From NCBI GenBank assembly GCA_030340625.1, contig JAOPHQ010003985.1:82501-146500 (forward strand): a stretch of 64,000 nucleotides of DNA. Direction: 5' to 3'. The stretch comes from Merluccius polli (lineage: Eukaryota; Chordata; Actinopteri; Gadiformes; Merlucciidae). The notes under the pieces were generated by a model, which saw only the letters and a list, made by a program, of their open reading frames with translations, was not told where the DNA came from and did not search any database. The translations under genes were made by a program, and so were the position numbers. This document shows, piece by piece, positions 34,052 through 45,456 of this stretch; the stretch's first letter is position 1; each line of letters opens with the position of its first letter.

Positions 34052-34831
34052 GAGCTTTACAACATTGAAACGTCTTGTAATGTATGGAGAAGTTATAGAA
34101 AAACATTATATTTGGATTAAAACACATGAAAATTTAAATGAATGGTCTTAATTTATTTTCTTTGGCAAGTGACCATGGTATAAGCAGGATAATGCCCTTC
34201 GAGGTGTCCAACATTACTTCCGTCCGTTAATTCTTGTTTATTTGAATGGGAAAAAATGTTGACGGTCCAAATGTTAAAAATCGACTGACCCTCGGGAACG
34301 AATAATCAGAGTATTCTGACCCATCCCTACTCAGAGTAATGTTGATAGGTTTGTGGAATGGTGCGACAAGAATGCAGTGGTGAAGTCAAGTTTTTTGTAG
34401 TGGGTATACTGTGATGATTCCCTCCTAGCCTCTTCCACACCCGTCCTTTAAACCACTGTCGCACACATACAGCCATTAGGCACTAGCATCAAATAAACTA
34501 AAGCATTGATAAATAAATAACTGTTGGCTATATATACACTGTACTACTGTATGTAACCGTGAGGCCTGGCCTCAGTAATAATGTGCGATGGAGACGATGG
34601 GAATTTTTGCACAGGACATTTATTGCTGTTCTGAAAAGGCTTAGCCTTTTTTAGCCTCTCAGGCGCTGAGGGCACATGAGGCAATGACATTAGGGATATT
34701 TGGTGGAATACAAAAAAAAGTGCACAACAGCGCAGGAATGAATCAATCACAATCACAATGACAGTCAACAATCAAAGCAGAAAAATTATGACTCAGTGTG
34801 CAACAGCACTTGAATGAGTATTTCTGACTCA
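34052..34831. other. spacer between convergent integrase-like and HECT-like genes
   Basis: 780 bp of AT-rich sequence without a credible ORF. It holds ATTAAA/AATAAA-like hexamers in both directions (for example ATTAAA at 34115, AATAAA at 34492) that could end both transcripts. No element ends seen. Confidence 0.5.
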
Positions 34832-37550
34832 TTAAATTAAGCCAAACCCAAACTCACTGGTGCCAAGGCACATTTCCAGACTTTCACTGAAGTCATCGTA
34901 GGTCTGGTAGTGTGATGGTACACGGAGTGTGCGGAAGCACGTGGATGCCCTTGGATAATTGTTATCCACCACCTCCACCTTCATATTGGTCATTGGGGTC
35001 TCCCAGCCCACCCAGAACTTGACGAGCTGTTTAAGCTTGTCCTGGGAGACTGCATGTTAAAAACAAGAATAAAACAAATTCCTTTATAACTCATTGCATT
35101 ATTTCAGTCATAATTTCTTCAATGGGGTCTGACTTCTACATATTGTCAAAATAGTAGGGGTGAAAATTTTTCTAAGTGGCGCCTCTCAGTCATCTGTCTT
35201 GTGCCACTTTGGTGCAGTTACGCAACGCTCACCTACTGTCTTGCAGGACACTGGACAGTATGGCAGGAGACAGTATGCTAATGACACATACCACTAACAG
35301 TACTCTACAGATTTGGCTCCTGGTGTGGCATTTCATTAACTTTATATTGTGGTTGGAACATCAACATCAACATGCTGTAATCATACCTGTGCTGATGAAA
35401 CGCAATAGGAACTCTTTGATCTTTTTTGGTTCCTCGCCATCATCTTCCTGTGGCCACTGAATAAAGTCTAGAACAACCTATAACAACCCAAGAAAACAGA
35501 ATGAGCATTACTTACTACTGATTAGATTATGTTGTTCATAGAATTAAGTTATTAGCACTTAATACATCTGTAATGATTAAATAGTAATTGTAATATTACA
35601 TGAGTAGGAAAATAAGTTATTACCTCGGGACTGCAGGTAACCTCGGCCTCGGATGGGAACACTTGTGTGGTGGCATCAGGTCTTGCTTCCAACAAGTCCA
35701 GAACATAGGTCTCTTTCAGACCCTGCTTGATCTGCTTCAGCTGTTCTTTAATCCATCCAAAAACCTTAAAAGATAAGAGTTTGTGAAGGCTTAATGCTTT
35801 TGGATGACGCACCCTCACCCTAGACCGTCCTGAGACAGGTTATTTTTACCCAACTGATATGTTTTAATACTGCTCAGTACGAGAGGAACCGCAGGTTCAG
35901 GCATTTTCCCTACATATTCAACAGTCATGGCACATAATTCAGAAGCATTAACTGCATTTAGGAGCATCTGACTTAGAATCACTGTTATGTTTTGCATGAT
36001 GAACTGCTAATACACTCATAGTGGAAACAAATCATGGCTCATATCAACATACAATACAGCACAGCGTGAAAATCCTGCTGTGCTCTGAAAAAATATATTA
36101 CATTGGCATTTGAAACATTTGAAAAGTTTCTGCAACAGTTATAGGGGCTTATCCATCTTGGTGTTCCTGGAAAGGCTTAAGGTTTGGTTATGTTTCTACA
36201 ACCATGCACTAACCACGCACCAACCATGCATGCAAAGAGACTTCAGATACAGTATTAGGGGACCACTAAGGCCTATGTAAAAGCACCCAAAAATCAGCAT
36301 GTCATAGGACCTTTAAACCTAGACTGGTTCACATTGCTGTACCATAAATGGCTAACCTTGAAGTAATCCACTACGGATACGGACAGTCCGGATGATGTAC
36401 ATTTTCTAATTTTCACTGTACAGCCCAGCTGTGCTGAACCTAGGATCACTGTCCATAATGGCCTTTTCATAAGGAACGACATGGCATGTGCATTCACGTT
36501 TCGCAACACCTGCTTGAGGATATGGGGGTGAACTGTGACCAGCTCTACATTACAAAACCATTTGGATTTAAATATCAGTTTGCTTGGTGGATAGACTATT
36601 TGGATACTGTGATTATGCTGGTGCAGATACTTAAGATACGTAGTGGTATAGTGTTATACTCCAGACAACTGCAAACGTATCAAAGACCAGTGTCAGAAGA
36701 AGTATACACAAGTCTAAATGAGGTTTCATACATTGGACAACAGTGCTGTACAACATTGCTGTAAATGTGGACTTACTGCATCCTGAAGGAGATTATGCAG
36801 CAGCCAAGAGCGGTTGGTCTCTTTCAAAATTGAGTAGTCCATTTCCACCGCTAGTGTATTTATGGCATCCCTCTGCTCCACAGATAGAGTTGTGAGGTTC
36901 CCATTGTTGCTCTCACAGACTTCATAAAGCTTGGACAGAAAAAGTATGAAGTCAGCAACATTTTATATCAACATATTACAAATTGGTCCCTGGAAGTTCA
37001 GCTTACTTCTCCAAACACACTGTGTATCTCAAATGAGATTGACAAGCACTCTGGCATTTGCCAGCACAGTAAAGAAATGACAACAGTAAACCAATGTATT
37101 CATTGTGCACTCCCCTTTACTTACTGGTCCAATGGTTTCTCGAACACCAATGTCAGTTATGTCCTCAAGGGCAATGGTTGCCGTTTGTGGGGTGCCACCA
37201 GCCAGAACATGTAGCACGGCACAAACCAGCACTTAACACATCTTTTCGAATCATTTGGGCGATTCAAACAATTTTTCAAATAATTGGGGGGACGGGGGGG
37301 GGGGGGGGGACGACGACAACTTCACACAGGCGGCGCAGCATCCAAGACATTTCTGAACTTATGTTATGGCGACCATTAAAATACATTGAAGGACATTTGC
37401 GGCATGTTAATGCAATACTTTGGGGGGAATTCACTTGAACTAAGTTAATTCATTGAACATTATGTAGGATACCCACCTCCGTCCAGTTGGATGCCCTCTT
37501 CACTTCTCCAGAAAGTATCCCGCGCAAAGAGTATGCTGCGATCTTTATCC
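34832..37550 (-). CDS. HECT-type E3 ligase-like gene, C-terminal part (six exons, 5' incomplete)
   Basis: Minus-strand exons with matching phases: a partial exon ending 37477 (from about 37550), 37231-37125, 36929-36777, 35764-35624, 35477-35387 and 35049-34832 (stop TAA at 34832-34834). The C-terminal 100 residues match a HECT C-lobe: KKIKEFLLRFISTV, QLVKFWVGW, then the ubiquitin-accepting Cys in RASTCFRTLRVPSHY, and DFSESLEMCLGTSEFGFGL at the end. HECT ligases take ubiquitin on that Cys and pass it to substrates. Upstream exons (HVLAGGTPQTATIALEDITD, VEQRDAINTLAVEMDYSILK) resemble the N-terminal portion of the G2E3-like HECT proteins that are multicopy in fish. No N-terminal domains are found and a MITE sits upstream at 37675, so it may be a truncated or mobile-element-borne gene. 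No stops occur within the exons. Confidence 0.6.
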
Positions 37551-37674
37551 ATTTGAAAAATGCACCCCCTGCCGGCGACTTTCATTGGATTATGAAATTA
37601 TGGGCGGAACTATTTGTTCCCGCCCACGGACGCTCTGCTGCGGATACGAATCACTTTTGCACCAAATGTACCAC

Positions 37675-38532
37675 CAGAGCCCGTCTACGGAGAGCCTGTC
37701 CACTCCCTATTAAGTCCCATTGTACCGAATTTTGGTTGCAGTTCCACCAGAGCTCCACTGGGGGCGATCGCCCATGAGTGCAGAATGAATGGGAGCAGAT
37801 GGAGCTAGACGGCTAAATTTGTCTCTTTCACCTGATTCTCATTGAGAAATCTCAGATTTGATTGTAGTTTTTACAAGTTCAACATGGGTTATAGATCGAA
37901 AGTTGAATGAACGAGTACTTATGTCCTTTCGATTTCTTACAGGACGAATTGTTGTTGCCCATAACACGCTAGCATTCTGCTAATGAACGCTGATTGGTCA
38001 GTGAAGGACTGATTACGACCAGAGATCCTGCTTGATGGCATCTTGGCATCCGAAGCGGGACCAGAATGTTAAGGTGGACTTTTTCGCCCAAGTTCTTTTT
38101 TTTTTAACACAGCAACTTTTTTTGGTTGCTGGCACTTTTATCTGCGTATCGTTATGTATGTACTGTGAAATTATTAGACATTCTCTGGGGAAAGGGAGAG
38201 GCTTGCCGTAAAGCAGTATCTCGGTCGTAAGATGTGTATGACGTCATTGACATTTTAAAATACTTTTTTAAAGCAAATAAGTGACTCTAAAAAATCTAAC
38301 ACCCAGCAATGTGTAATTTCTTTGCATCCCCTTTCGAAAGCAACATTCAAATTACTAGACAGAAAATTATATCCTGAGAAAAGTGGAGTTTGAGGGGTAT
38401 AGCTCCATAGACCGCCATTCATTCTGCACTCGTCCTGTGAGCGCCCTCACATGGAACCAGAGGGGAACTGCAACAGTTCAGAACCCGGAAGTAAACCGAG
38501 AGTGGAACTTCTCTCCTTATTAGACATTCTCT
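37675..38532 (+). mobile_element. hAT-type MITE, copy 1
   Basis: 858 bp with ends CAGAGCCCGTCTACGGAGAG and (reversed) CAGAGAATGTCTAATAAGGAG, an imperfect CAGAG-type TIR. The flanks TGTACCAC and GGTACCAC agree at 7 of 8 bases. The second copy, 56476-57331, is in opposite orientation. No transposase. CAGAG ends and 8-bp duplications fit hAT. Confidence 0.8.
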
Positions 38533-38533
38533 G

Positions 38534-39090
38534 GTACCACCTAGACGTGGTGCAAAACTACCTGCAAAAAACCCACAGCTGAGACTTGCAGGAGCAGATT
38601 CGAGCAGTTGTAATGACGGACTTGTGCTCGCTCATTAAAATGCTGAATCAACATAGCGCTCTATATCATTTTATTTGTGAGGAAATTGTTCACAGATGTG
38701 CAACTTCTGATGCATTAGTTCACATTTGGGTTTACGAATGCACACATTTTGGGCATGTTGTCAGATTATGAAACACGGGTGTGCGAATGTGTTTTGCACC
38801 AACTGCGCTGCAATGATTGTAGCAAAAGTGTCAAGTGCATGACTCTTTGAAGTTGTGATGCACAGGAGAGGATTTGTGCACCTGTAACACAGACTTGTGA
38901 ACTCGTAGACCCTATTTTGTGTTTGCAATGGTAGAAAAAATATTTACGACTTCAAATGTACTGTTACACATTTGTGACTTTAGAGTACACATGCAAAATA
39001 AATATTTACGACTTCAAATTTACTGTGACTTTAGTGTACGCATACAAAATCTGCAGTTACAGGTGCTTGAGACTTTTGCTCCAATAATAC
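38534..39090. repeat. unclassified repetitive DNA with a local 60-bp tandem duplication
   Basis: Two imperfect copies of AATATTTACGACTTCAAATNTACTG... occur at about 38938-38990 and 39001-39050. The rest has no gene and no recognised ends. Confidence 0.6.
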
Positions 39091-39099
39091 CTTCATACA

Positions 39100-39880
39100 T
39101 GTACAACATGCAGACAAAACGAAGATGCACCGTAGCAAAGCTAGCAAGCATTAGCACATACAGGGTTAGTCACACAAAAGGTATTATGATTCATGCAAGT
39201 TAGCTTAGCTCTTTGTTAATGGAAATATTGCCCGCAATATGTTCTCAATCGACCTCCTATCGCCTTTGATACAACTTCACTGGTTTCCCAGGTTCTCCAC
39301 ATCCGATTTTAACACCGTATCATACTGGGCCACAAACCCTTAACCAATTTAACAAGATAAAACAATTTAAGGGGCTTGCACCTGATCTATAATTAATGGG
39401 GACTCGAACCGATTTATTAAACACTTCTAGGGACTTGAACCTTTTTATGAAACAAATTTAGAGACTTGAACTCTGGGACTTGAACCCAATCTATAAAACA
39501 AATTTAGAGACTTGAACTCTGGGACTTGAACCCAATAATACAATACTGGCCATTTGCTTCTTCTATACAGTCATACAATGACGACAAATATCATTTAACT
39601 AATTCCCAATCAGAGTTATCAGCGCCTGTTCATTTTCACGTCGGCTTAACTGTAACGACTATGGACCGGAATAACAGGGCTTTACAACAACACACGCTAG
39701 CCACCTCTGTCACATAATGTCTCTATATCTATCTATGCAGATTCAGTCAGGTTCTGCTTACCTGGTTTAATGGCCGGCCTGTGACAGAAATGACGAGTTG
39801 TGCGCTACCACGAGGCCCCGCTTCTCCCGGTCCAAGGCCTCTTCCTCTGCATCACGTCGGGAGTCACCAGATTGTAAAGA
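39100..39880 (-). mobile_element. truncated leader of a second LTR-family copy
   Basis: 39105-39220 is homologous to 28231-28350 and 39527-39880 to 32750-33113, so this is the leader of the same family without Harbinger. The minus strand at 39852-39871 reads CTGGTGACTCCCGACGTGAT, one insertion away from a tRNA-Trp primer site. Three short direct repeats with GGGACTTGAACC lie at 39400-39537. Coding parts are absent. Confidence 0.65.
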
Positions 39881-40277
39881 TGTTCATTGAGGAAGAAGGC
39901 CGCCGACTCAGGATCGCTTTTAACTCACTTTATTTGTTTAACTTTAGTTATATTTATCTATGAAGCAAATGGAGAGGAATTGTAAAATTCACACGCGTGG
40001 AGCTCCCCCTTAGCTGGATATCTTAACAGATACGCTGCCTGGGGTTTCTGCTTTCCCCCGGATGTGTTGTTTGGTAGTACCTGGGCAGGCGTGGCCTCTA
40101 TGACGCATACTATGCTCTGATTGGCTAGTGTTGAACGCCCGCCCCCAGTGTATTATGTGTGCTGCCATCTGGTGGCCAGATGCGGTTAATACAACTTATA
40201 TATTTATTTCTATTCCTTTGTGGCTATGTGTAGATATTACAGCCTGTTGATACATATGTTATTATTTATTCTTAACA
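39881..40277 (-). repeat. LTR 3, near-identical to LTR 1
   Basis: 397 bp, TGTTCATTGAGG to TTCTTAACA. It differs from 23309-23702 mainly by a few substitutions and a small insertion near the end (CATATGTTATTATTTATT). It acts as a 5' LTR for the leader at 39100-39880. The right flank is GTAGG. Confidence 0.85.
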
Positions 40278-40479
40278 GTAGGAACGCCAGCAATCACTAA
40301 TGATTTCACTTCCAGGTCTAACATATTTTCTAATGATTGGGAGCAATCTCCTCCTGGATCGATTTTCAAACAGTTTTAAAACAGGGCGTCTACAGGACCG
40401 CCTGACTTCCATCATCCCAAAGACCCACGAGCGACGTCGCCAGGTCTTTCCAAATCGTCCAAGTAATAATATGGTAATA

Positions 40480-40730
40480 TGGTAATATCATTGAAACAAA
40501 CCACGCTTCCTTTCACAGTACAATTCCACCTCTCTTACAAGGTAACTACTCTGTAAAACTCCGATATCGCCCCGATATTTACCTGATAATTATCAGGGGG
40601 ATATGGGAGTTTTTGCCAGATACCATGTTCAAAACTACACACCCTAATGGGTGGTAGAGGATTATAATCTACAGTTACCAGGAAAGTATATGGCAATATC
40701 ATTGAAACAAACCACGCTTCCTTTTACAAG
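40480..40730 (-). repeat. dispersed repeat, copy B (inverted relative to 21340)
   Basis: The reverse complement matches 21340-21540 in long blocks, and a second partial unit (CAATATCATTGAAACAAACC) occurs at 40690-40724. No gene. The DNA between LTR 3 and here (40278-40479) is unrecognised. Confidence 0.75.
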
Positions 40731-41233
40731 GCAAGGCAGCTTTATTTATACAGCGCATTTCATACACAATGGCAACTCAATGCGCTTTACATAAAACAAT
40801 AAGAATTGAAATAAATAAATAAATAAAAAAATAAATATATATATATATAAAACTACAGAAGAATAGAAAGAAATAAAATACTATAAGAGCAGAATAAAAT
40901 CATGATTTAAAAGGACATAGTGCAATTAAAATGTACAATTTAAAGTGTTTTGAACAAGCTCAATCATAAGCACAGGAGAAGATAAGTGTTTTTAACCTGG
41001 ATTTAAAAATGTTCACAGTTGGGTCTGATTTCAGTTCAGCTGGTAGTTTGTTCCAGTTTTATGCAGCATAACAGCTAAAAGCTGCTTCACCATGTTTAGT
41101 TTGAACTCTGGGCTTCACTATCTGACCTGAGTCAGCAGATCTCAGAGCCCTACTGGGTTTGTATTCTACTAAGATGTCATTCATGTATTCTGGAACTAAA
41201 CCATTCAGTGATTTGTAGACCAGTAGCAGAACT

Positions 41234-41830
41234 TTAATGTATTCTATAGCTGACTGGGAGCCAGTGTAAAGACTTTAGAACTGGAGTAATGTGCTCTGAT
41301 CTCTTTGTTCTGGTTAAAACTCGAGCTGCAGCATTCTGAATGAGCTGCAGCTGTTTAATGCTTTTTTGTGGGAGTCCAGTCAGAAGATCGTTACAGTAGT
41401 CGAGTCTACTGGAGATGAAAGCATGAATCAACTTCTCCTGGTCTGTTTCAGACATAAAACCCTTCACTCTGGATATGTTCTTAAGCTGATAGAAGGCTGT
41501 TTTGGTGATGGATTTGATATGACTGCTGAAGGTCAAATCTGAGTCTATCAGCACGCCAAGGTTTCTGACTTGGTCCCTAGTTTTTAGAGAGAGTGACTCG
41601 AGATGTTTACTGACGGCAATCCTCTTCTCTTTATTGCCAAAAACAATTACCTCAGTTTTGTCCTGATTTAATTGAAGGAAATTTTGGTTCATCCAATTTG
41701 TTACTTGCTCTAAACAGTGACACAATGATTGTATTGGACTGTAGTCATGTGCTATGTATATCTGTGTGTCATCTGCATAACTGTGATAGTCTACATTAGA
41801 GTTCTGCAGAACTTGACCCAAAGGCAGCAT
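41234..41830 (-). pseudogene. L2-type reverse transcriptase fragment
   Basis: 198 codons covering the YADD box through the C-terminal [14 protein letters not shown] motif. The catalytic aspartates are retained but the N-terminal RT blocks lie in broken frames upstream, so it cannot make a complete enzyme. Confidence 0.85.
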
Positions 41831-42301
41831 ATATAGACTGAACAGAAGGGGTCCAAGAACTGAACCCTGAGGAACTCCACGTCATAGCCATTCGATTGGA
41901 TTCATAACTTCCAATGGTCACAAAATAACTCCGCTCTTCCAAGTAGGACCTGAACCATTCTAGGACTGTTTTTCAAAAAGGCCACTGGAATTCAAGAAAT
42001 TGCTGAGTTGATTAAAAACCACTTTCTCAACGATCTTGGCTATAAAAGGAAGATTTGAGATAGGTTTGTAGTTGGTTAACATGGAAGCATCCAGCGATCT
42101 CTTTTTTAAGAGTGGCTTAATGGCAGCTATTTAGTATTTGTCGCAAATCTATTTGGACACACAGTTTTAAAAAAGTCTGATGGCATTGTGTCAAGACAGC
42201 ATGTTGATGGTTTTAGATGCTGAACTGTTTCCTCTATGGTTTTTTGGTCAACTGTATTAAATTCTGACATCGCAGTTGAGTTATTCCTGGGAGGTCTTAG
42301 G

Positions 42302-42521
42302 CAGTGCCGTTTCTAGCTGTTTGGCCCTATGCGGGGGGGGGGGGGGGGGGGGGGTGCGTGCGCGATCATAACCCACCCAGACCTAGGGCCGACGGGGGGG
42401 GGGGGGGGGCACAATCATAACCCACCCGGACCTAGGGCCGACGGGGGGGGGGGGGGGGGGGGCTGGTGGCGGCGGGGCCCTATGCAGCCGCATAGTTCGC
42501 ATATAGCTAGAAACGGCCCTG
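42302..42521. mobile_element. hAT-like MITE with G-rich tandem repeats, nested in the LINE
   Basis: Ends CAGTGCCGTTTCTAGCT and (reversed) CAGGGCCGTTTCTAGCT. Perfect 8-bp target duplication GTCTTAGG at 42294-42301 and 42522-42529. The interior has poly-G runs and 2-3 copies of CATAACCCACCC.GACCTAGGGCCGACG. Confidence 0.92.
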
Positions 42522-43090
42522 GTCTTAGGGATTGTGTTATTTTATTGTTTTGGTGATTTGTGTTCATATTTAACCTTATGGACTGGATTTTTTCACTGAA
42601 AAAGCAAGCAAATTCATTGCATTTTGCTGTGGAAAGGAGTTCTGGAGCTATCTGTTTAGGGGGGTTTGTCAGCTTATCAACCATAGCAAATAGAGTGCGA
42701 GTGTTGTTGATGTTCTTAATAATTTCAGAAAAGTGTCGCTGTCTAGCCTTGAGTAACTCATAGTTAAATTTACAAAGACTTATTTTGTAGAGGTCATGGT
42801 GAATTTGAAGTTTATTTTTTCTCCACTTACACTCTGCTTTCCTGCATTCTGTTTTTAAAGCCTTTACCATCATAGTGTTCCTCCATGGGGTTTTCTTTCT
42901 GATCAAGGTCGTCTTATTTTTAATAGGTGCAACAGCATCCATGACATTTGAGATTTTCCAGTTAAATTGATCTAGGAGTTCATCAACTGACTCTGCACTC
43001 ACAGTTGGTGACATAGCTATAGCCTCCATAAACTTTGCACTGGTATTCTTATTTATGTACCTTCTCTTAACAGACAGAGGTTAACTGAAC

Positions 43091-44530
43091 ATTTGGAATG
43101 ATCTGTAAGTCAAAGAAATATATATATACAAAATTATATTAGTCATGTTGGTTTAACATGGGGTAATTGAGTATGTTTAACATAAAATAATAATTAAATA
43201 ACATAAAAGTCATGTTTGCATGACCAAAAATAATTCTGTCTATTTTTCTAAATTAAATAGTTAGAAGTGAAAATGATTTTAATATGTGCAACCGATGTAC
43301 ACATTTTTTTCATGTATATCCAACAGACCTTTTTTTTTCAGTGTACATTCTCTAGTGTACTTGCATACTAAAATACATATATATAAAGAGCAAAGTGTAA
43401 GAGGAAAGTAGGATATAAAGTGCAGCAGAAAGATGGCGCGAGGAGACGATAATGCGACTGGAACCGGCTAAGCTGCGGCCGGTGGAACTCGGCGGCAGCA
43501 AATTCCCAGGCAGCAAATGGTGATCAGGAAGACGACGAAAGCCGGTATCATGGCTAAAGTGAGCAACATACATTACATTAAATATAATATGCATTATGTA
43601 TTATATTGTATAACATTTGGTGGCTACTTTTAGCGCCTTTACAATACTGTGAGTGCATGCATTCATATCATGGGTGGGCCGCCCTGGCAGTGTTAATGCC
43701 ATGCTCAGCTGGTGGGCTGTATGTATGCAATAACAGGACTACAAATTGAAAGAACATTGCATGTATAGAAGGCTGATATGTGTGGTTATGTGTGAATATG
43801 AGCAAGAACACAAATACAATAAGGACAATGCAAGAGTAGGCAGCTGAATACAGTCCAAACAACCAAACATACCTGATTAATACTAATAACCCATAATAGA
43901 CCTACCATAGTGAACGCGAGGTGGTGGTGTCTCAATCACTGCTGGAGGCACCGATGCTGCCGTTTCAGGACACGCTTTGCTAATGAAGTGGACAGTATTC
44001 TCCGAGACTACTTTATTGTCTCCCTGCTGAAGTAAGACAGGGTCGTGCATTATCACCATGGTAATAAAAAATAGATAACACCACAGGTAGTTCCGACCGA
44101 GCAACCTGATTGGTCACCTAGACCTTTAGAACGTGATCAAATGAGCATAACACAAGCGGCAGCCATGACCACCTGTTTGTGAAGCCCTGGCGGAAGCGAC
44201 TACCGCGATGGTTTGATTTAAAGACCCGGCACCATTCGAAGTCAATGGGAAAATTGTGATTTCATTCTTCATTTGGTTAGGATCTTAGTGGCTAGTTCAT
44301 CTCCATATTATTTATTTTGAGGGTCCCTTGTGACACTTTAATTTAGGATTGAATATTAAGGATGTAAGCCCTCAATGTGCCAAATATGGATAGTTTCCGC
44401 TGCTGGTTGCAAAAAATGTCACGCAATAGCTGCATGCATAACGTGAAATCTAAGTCGGCGTTGTGTTCTCGAGGCAAGATTAAAATGCACACAAAATAAC
44501 CCACAGCTTAAAACATTGTGTCATTTTGGA
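43091..44530. other. stretch without a recognised gene
   Basis: AT-rich with short open frames only. 43410-43560 is GC-richer and contains AAGATGGCGCGAGGAGACG, which could be a promoter or first exon but has no supporting coding context. Nothing else can be supported. Confidence 0.5.
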
Positions 44531-44981
44531 CTGTACTGTAAATCTATTGGTCGGCGCGTTACGTCATGCACACCGGGTCAAAGTTGAAATCATTTCAACT
44601 TCGAAGTGAGTCCCCCCCGGAAATTGCCGCACCGCTTTCCCCGTAGGAAAATAATGGAGTGGGTCGCGTATGGTGTCCCATCGCGCCTCATATGACGCCT
44701 ACGCCAAGCGTCGAGTGTGGCAATGCCAGCAAGCAGTCATTTCGTAGCAGCATTTCGTAGCAGTACTACTGCTACGAAATGCTGCAGTGGTGGTATTTAT
44801 TATATTTATAGTATTTGTAGTAGTAGTGGTTAAATACATGTTTCATTATGGGGAAAGACAGGGCAATTTTCGGGGGGGGGGGGGGGGGGGACCTTGTGAG
44901 AGAGGAGACGCGCTGATTTTAACTTTGACCCGGCGTGCCACATGACGTTAATGCGCCAACCAATAGATTTGCTATACAGAC
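44531..44981. mobile_element. MITE-like element with 50-bp inverted ends and an internal palindrome
   Basis: Left 44540-44592 and right 44914-44972 are inverted repeats (both read inward AAATCTATTGG, then GGCGC, GTCATG and CCGGGTCAAAGTT). Inside are a 39-bp palindrome at 44747-44785 and a poly-G run at 44872-44890. No target duplication identified, so the superfamily is unknown. Confidence 0.7.
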
Positions 44982-44987
44982 GGGGGA

Positions 44988-45263
44988 ATGAAACATCCAT
45001 TCCTTGTCCTAGAAATGGCAGAATGTTTTGAAGAAATGCTCATTTTGGCCGTGTATGACCAACCGCTTTTGTATGACAATCAATTAGCGGCATACGGAGC
45101 CCTAAATAAAGAGGTGGTTACAATTCACTACAAGGAAACCATGGAAATAACTGCTGCTGCTGCTACTGCTACAGAATGCTGCTACGAAATGCTAGTGTTG
45201 CGCTTGACGTGTGACGTAGGCGGCGGACGCCCGACTTGCGGCCCAGCCCCACCAGATCCATAG
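44988..45263 (+). pseudogene. MADF-domain-like fragment
   Basis: A 91-codon frame whose residues 9-40 read EMAECFEEMLILAVYDQPLL followed by YDNQLAAY, the pattern of a MADF N-terminus (compare AVAEHPVLYD in the Harbinger accessory gene here). The rest degrades into a GCT-repeat-coded Ala run and GC-rich sequence. Probably a relic of another Harbinger-type element. Confidence 0.4.
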
Positions 45264-45456
45264 CCTCACGGGTGTCAACGCCTCCTATTCACTTTGTATT
45301 GGACACGTGGTGCAAAGGATGATGGGACAGCGCTCGTGCGGGCGGGGGCTTGCGGCGCTTGAAGGGGTGGGACAAAAGTTAAACTTCAGTTAACCGCGCG
45401 TTTGGCCAGTCAATGGTCCAATCAACTCATGTTGAATTTAATTTCCTGGTTTTACG

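Larger units (their letters stand above)
40729..43090 (-). mobile_element. 5'-truncated L2-type LINE
   Basis: The minus-strand frame 41830-41234 reads [15 protein letters not shown] (F/YADD catalytic box), [19 protein letters not shown] and [18 protein letters not shown], the RT and post-RT region of L2/Maui-like LINEs. The 3' end carries the teleost LINE tail (AAGGCAAGGCAGCTTTATTT at 40729-40748, plus strand). The frame 43029-42415 is the linker upstream of RT (PWRNTMMVKALKTECRKAE). The endonuclease is absent, so it is 5' truncated, and frames are broken between 41830 and 42520. A MITE is nested at 42302-42521. Confidence 0.85.

Noticed and set aside
37094..37438. Plus-strand frame ending WRPLKYIEGHLRHVNAILWG
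   Set aside because: It crosses a HECT exon on the other strand and a poly-G run; no domain recognised and no splice context.
23309..40277. A single 17-kb LTR element bounded by LTR 1 and LTR 3
   Set aside because: LTRs match but flanks AATGA and GTAGG differ, and a third LTR with its own leader lies inside; left as an unresolved cluster.
43375..43560. Possible first exon or promoter (AAGATGGCGCGAGGAG)
   Set aside because: No downstream exon could be joined and no conserved protein recognised.
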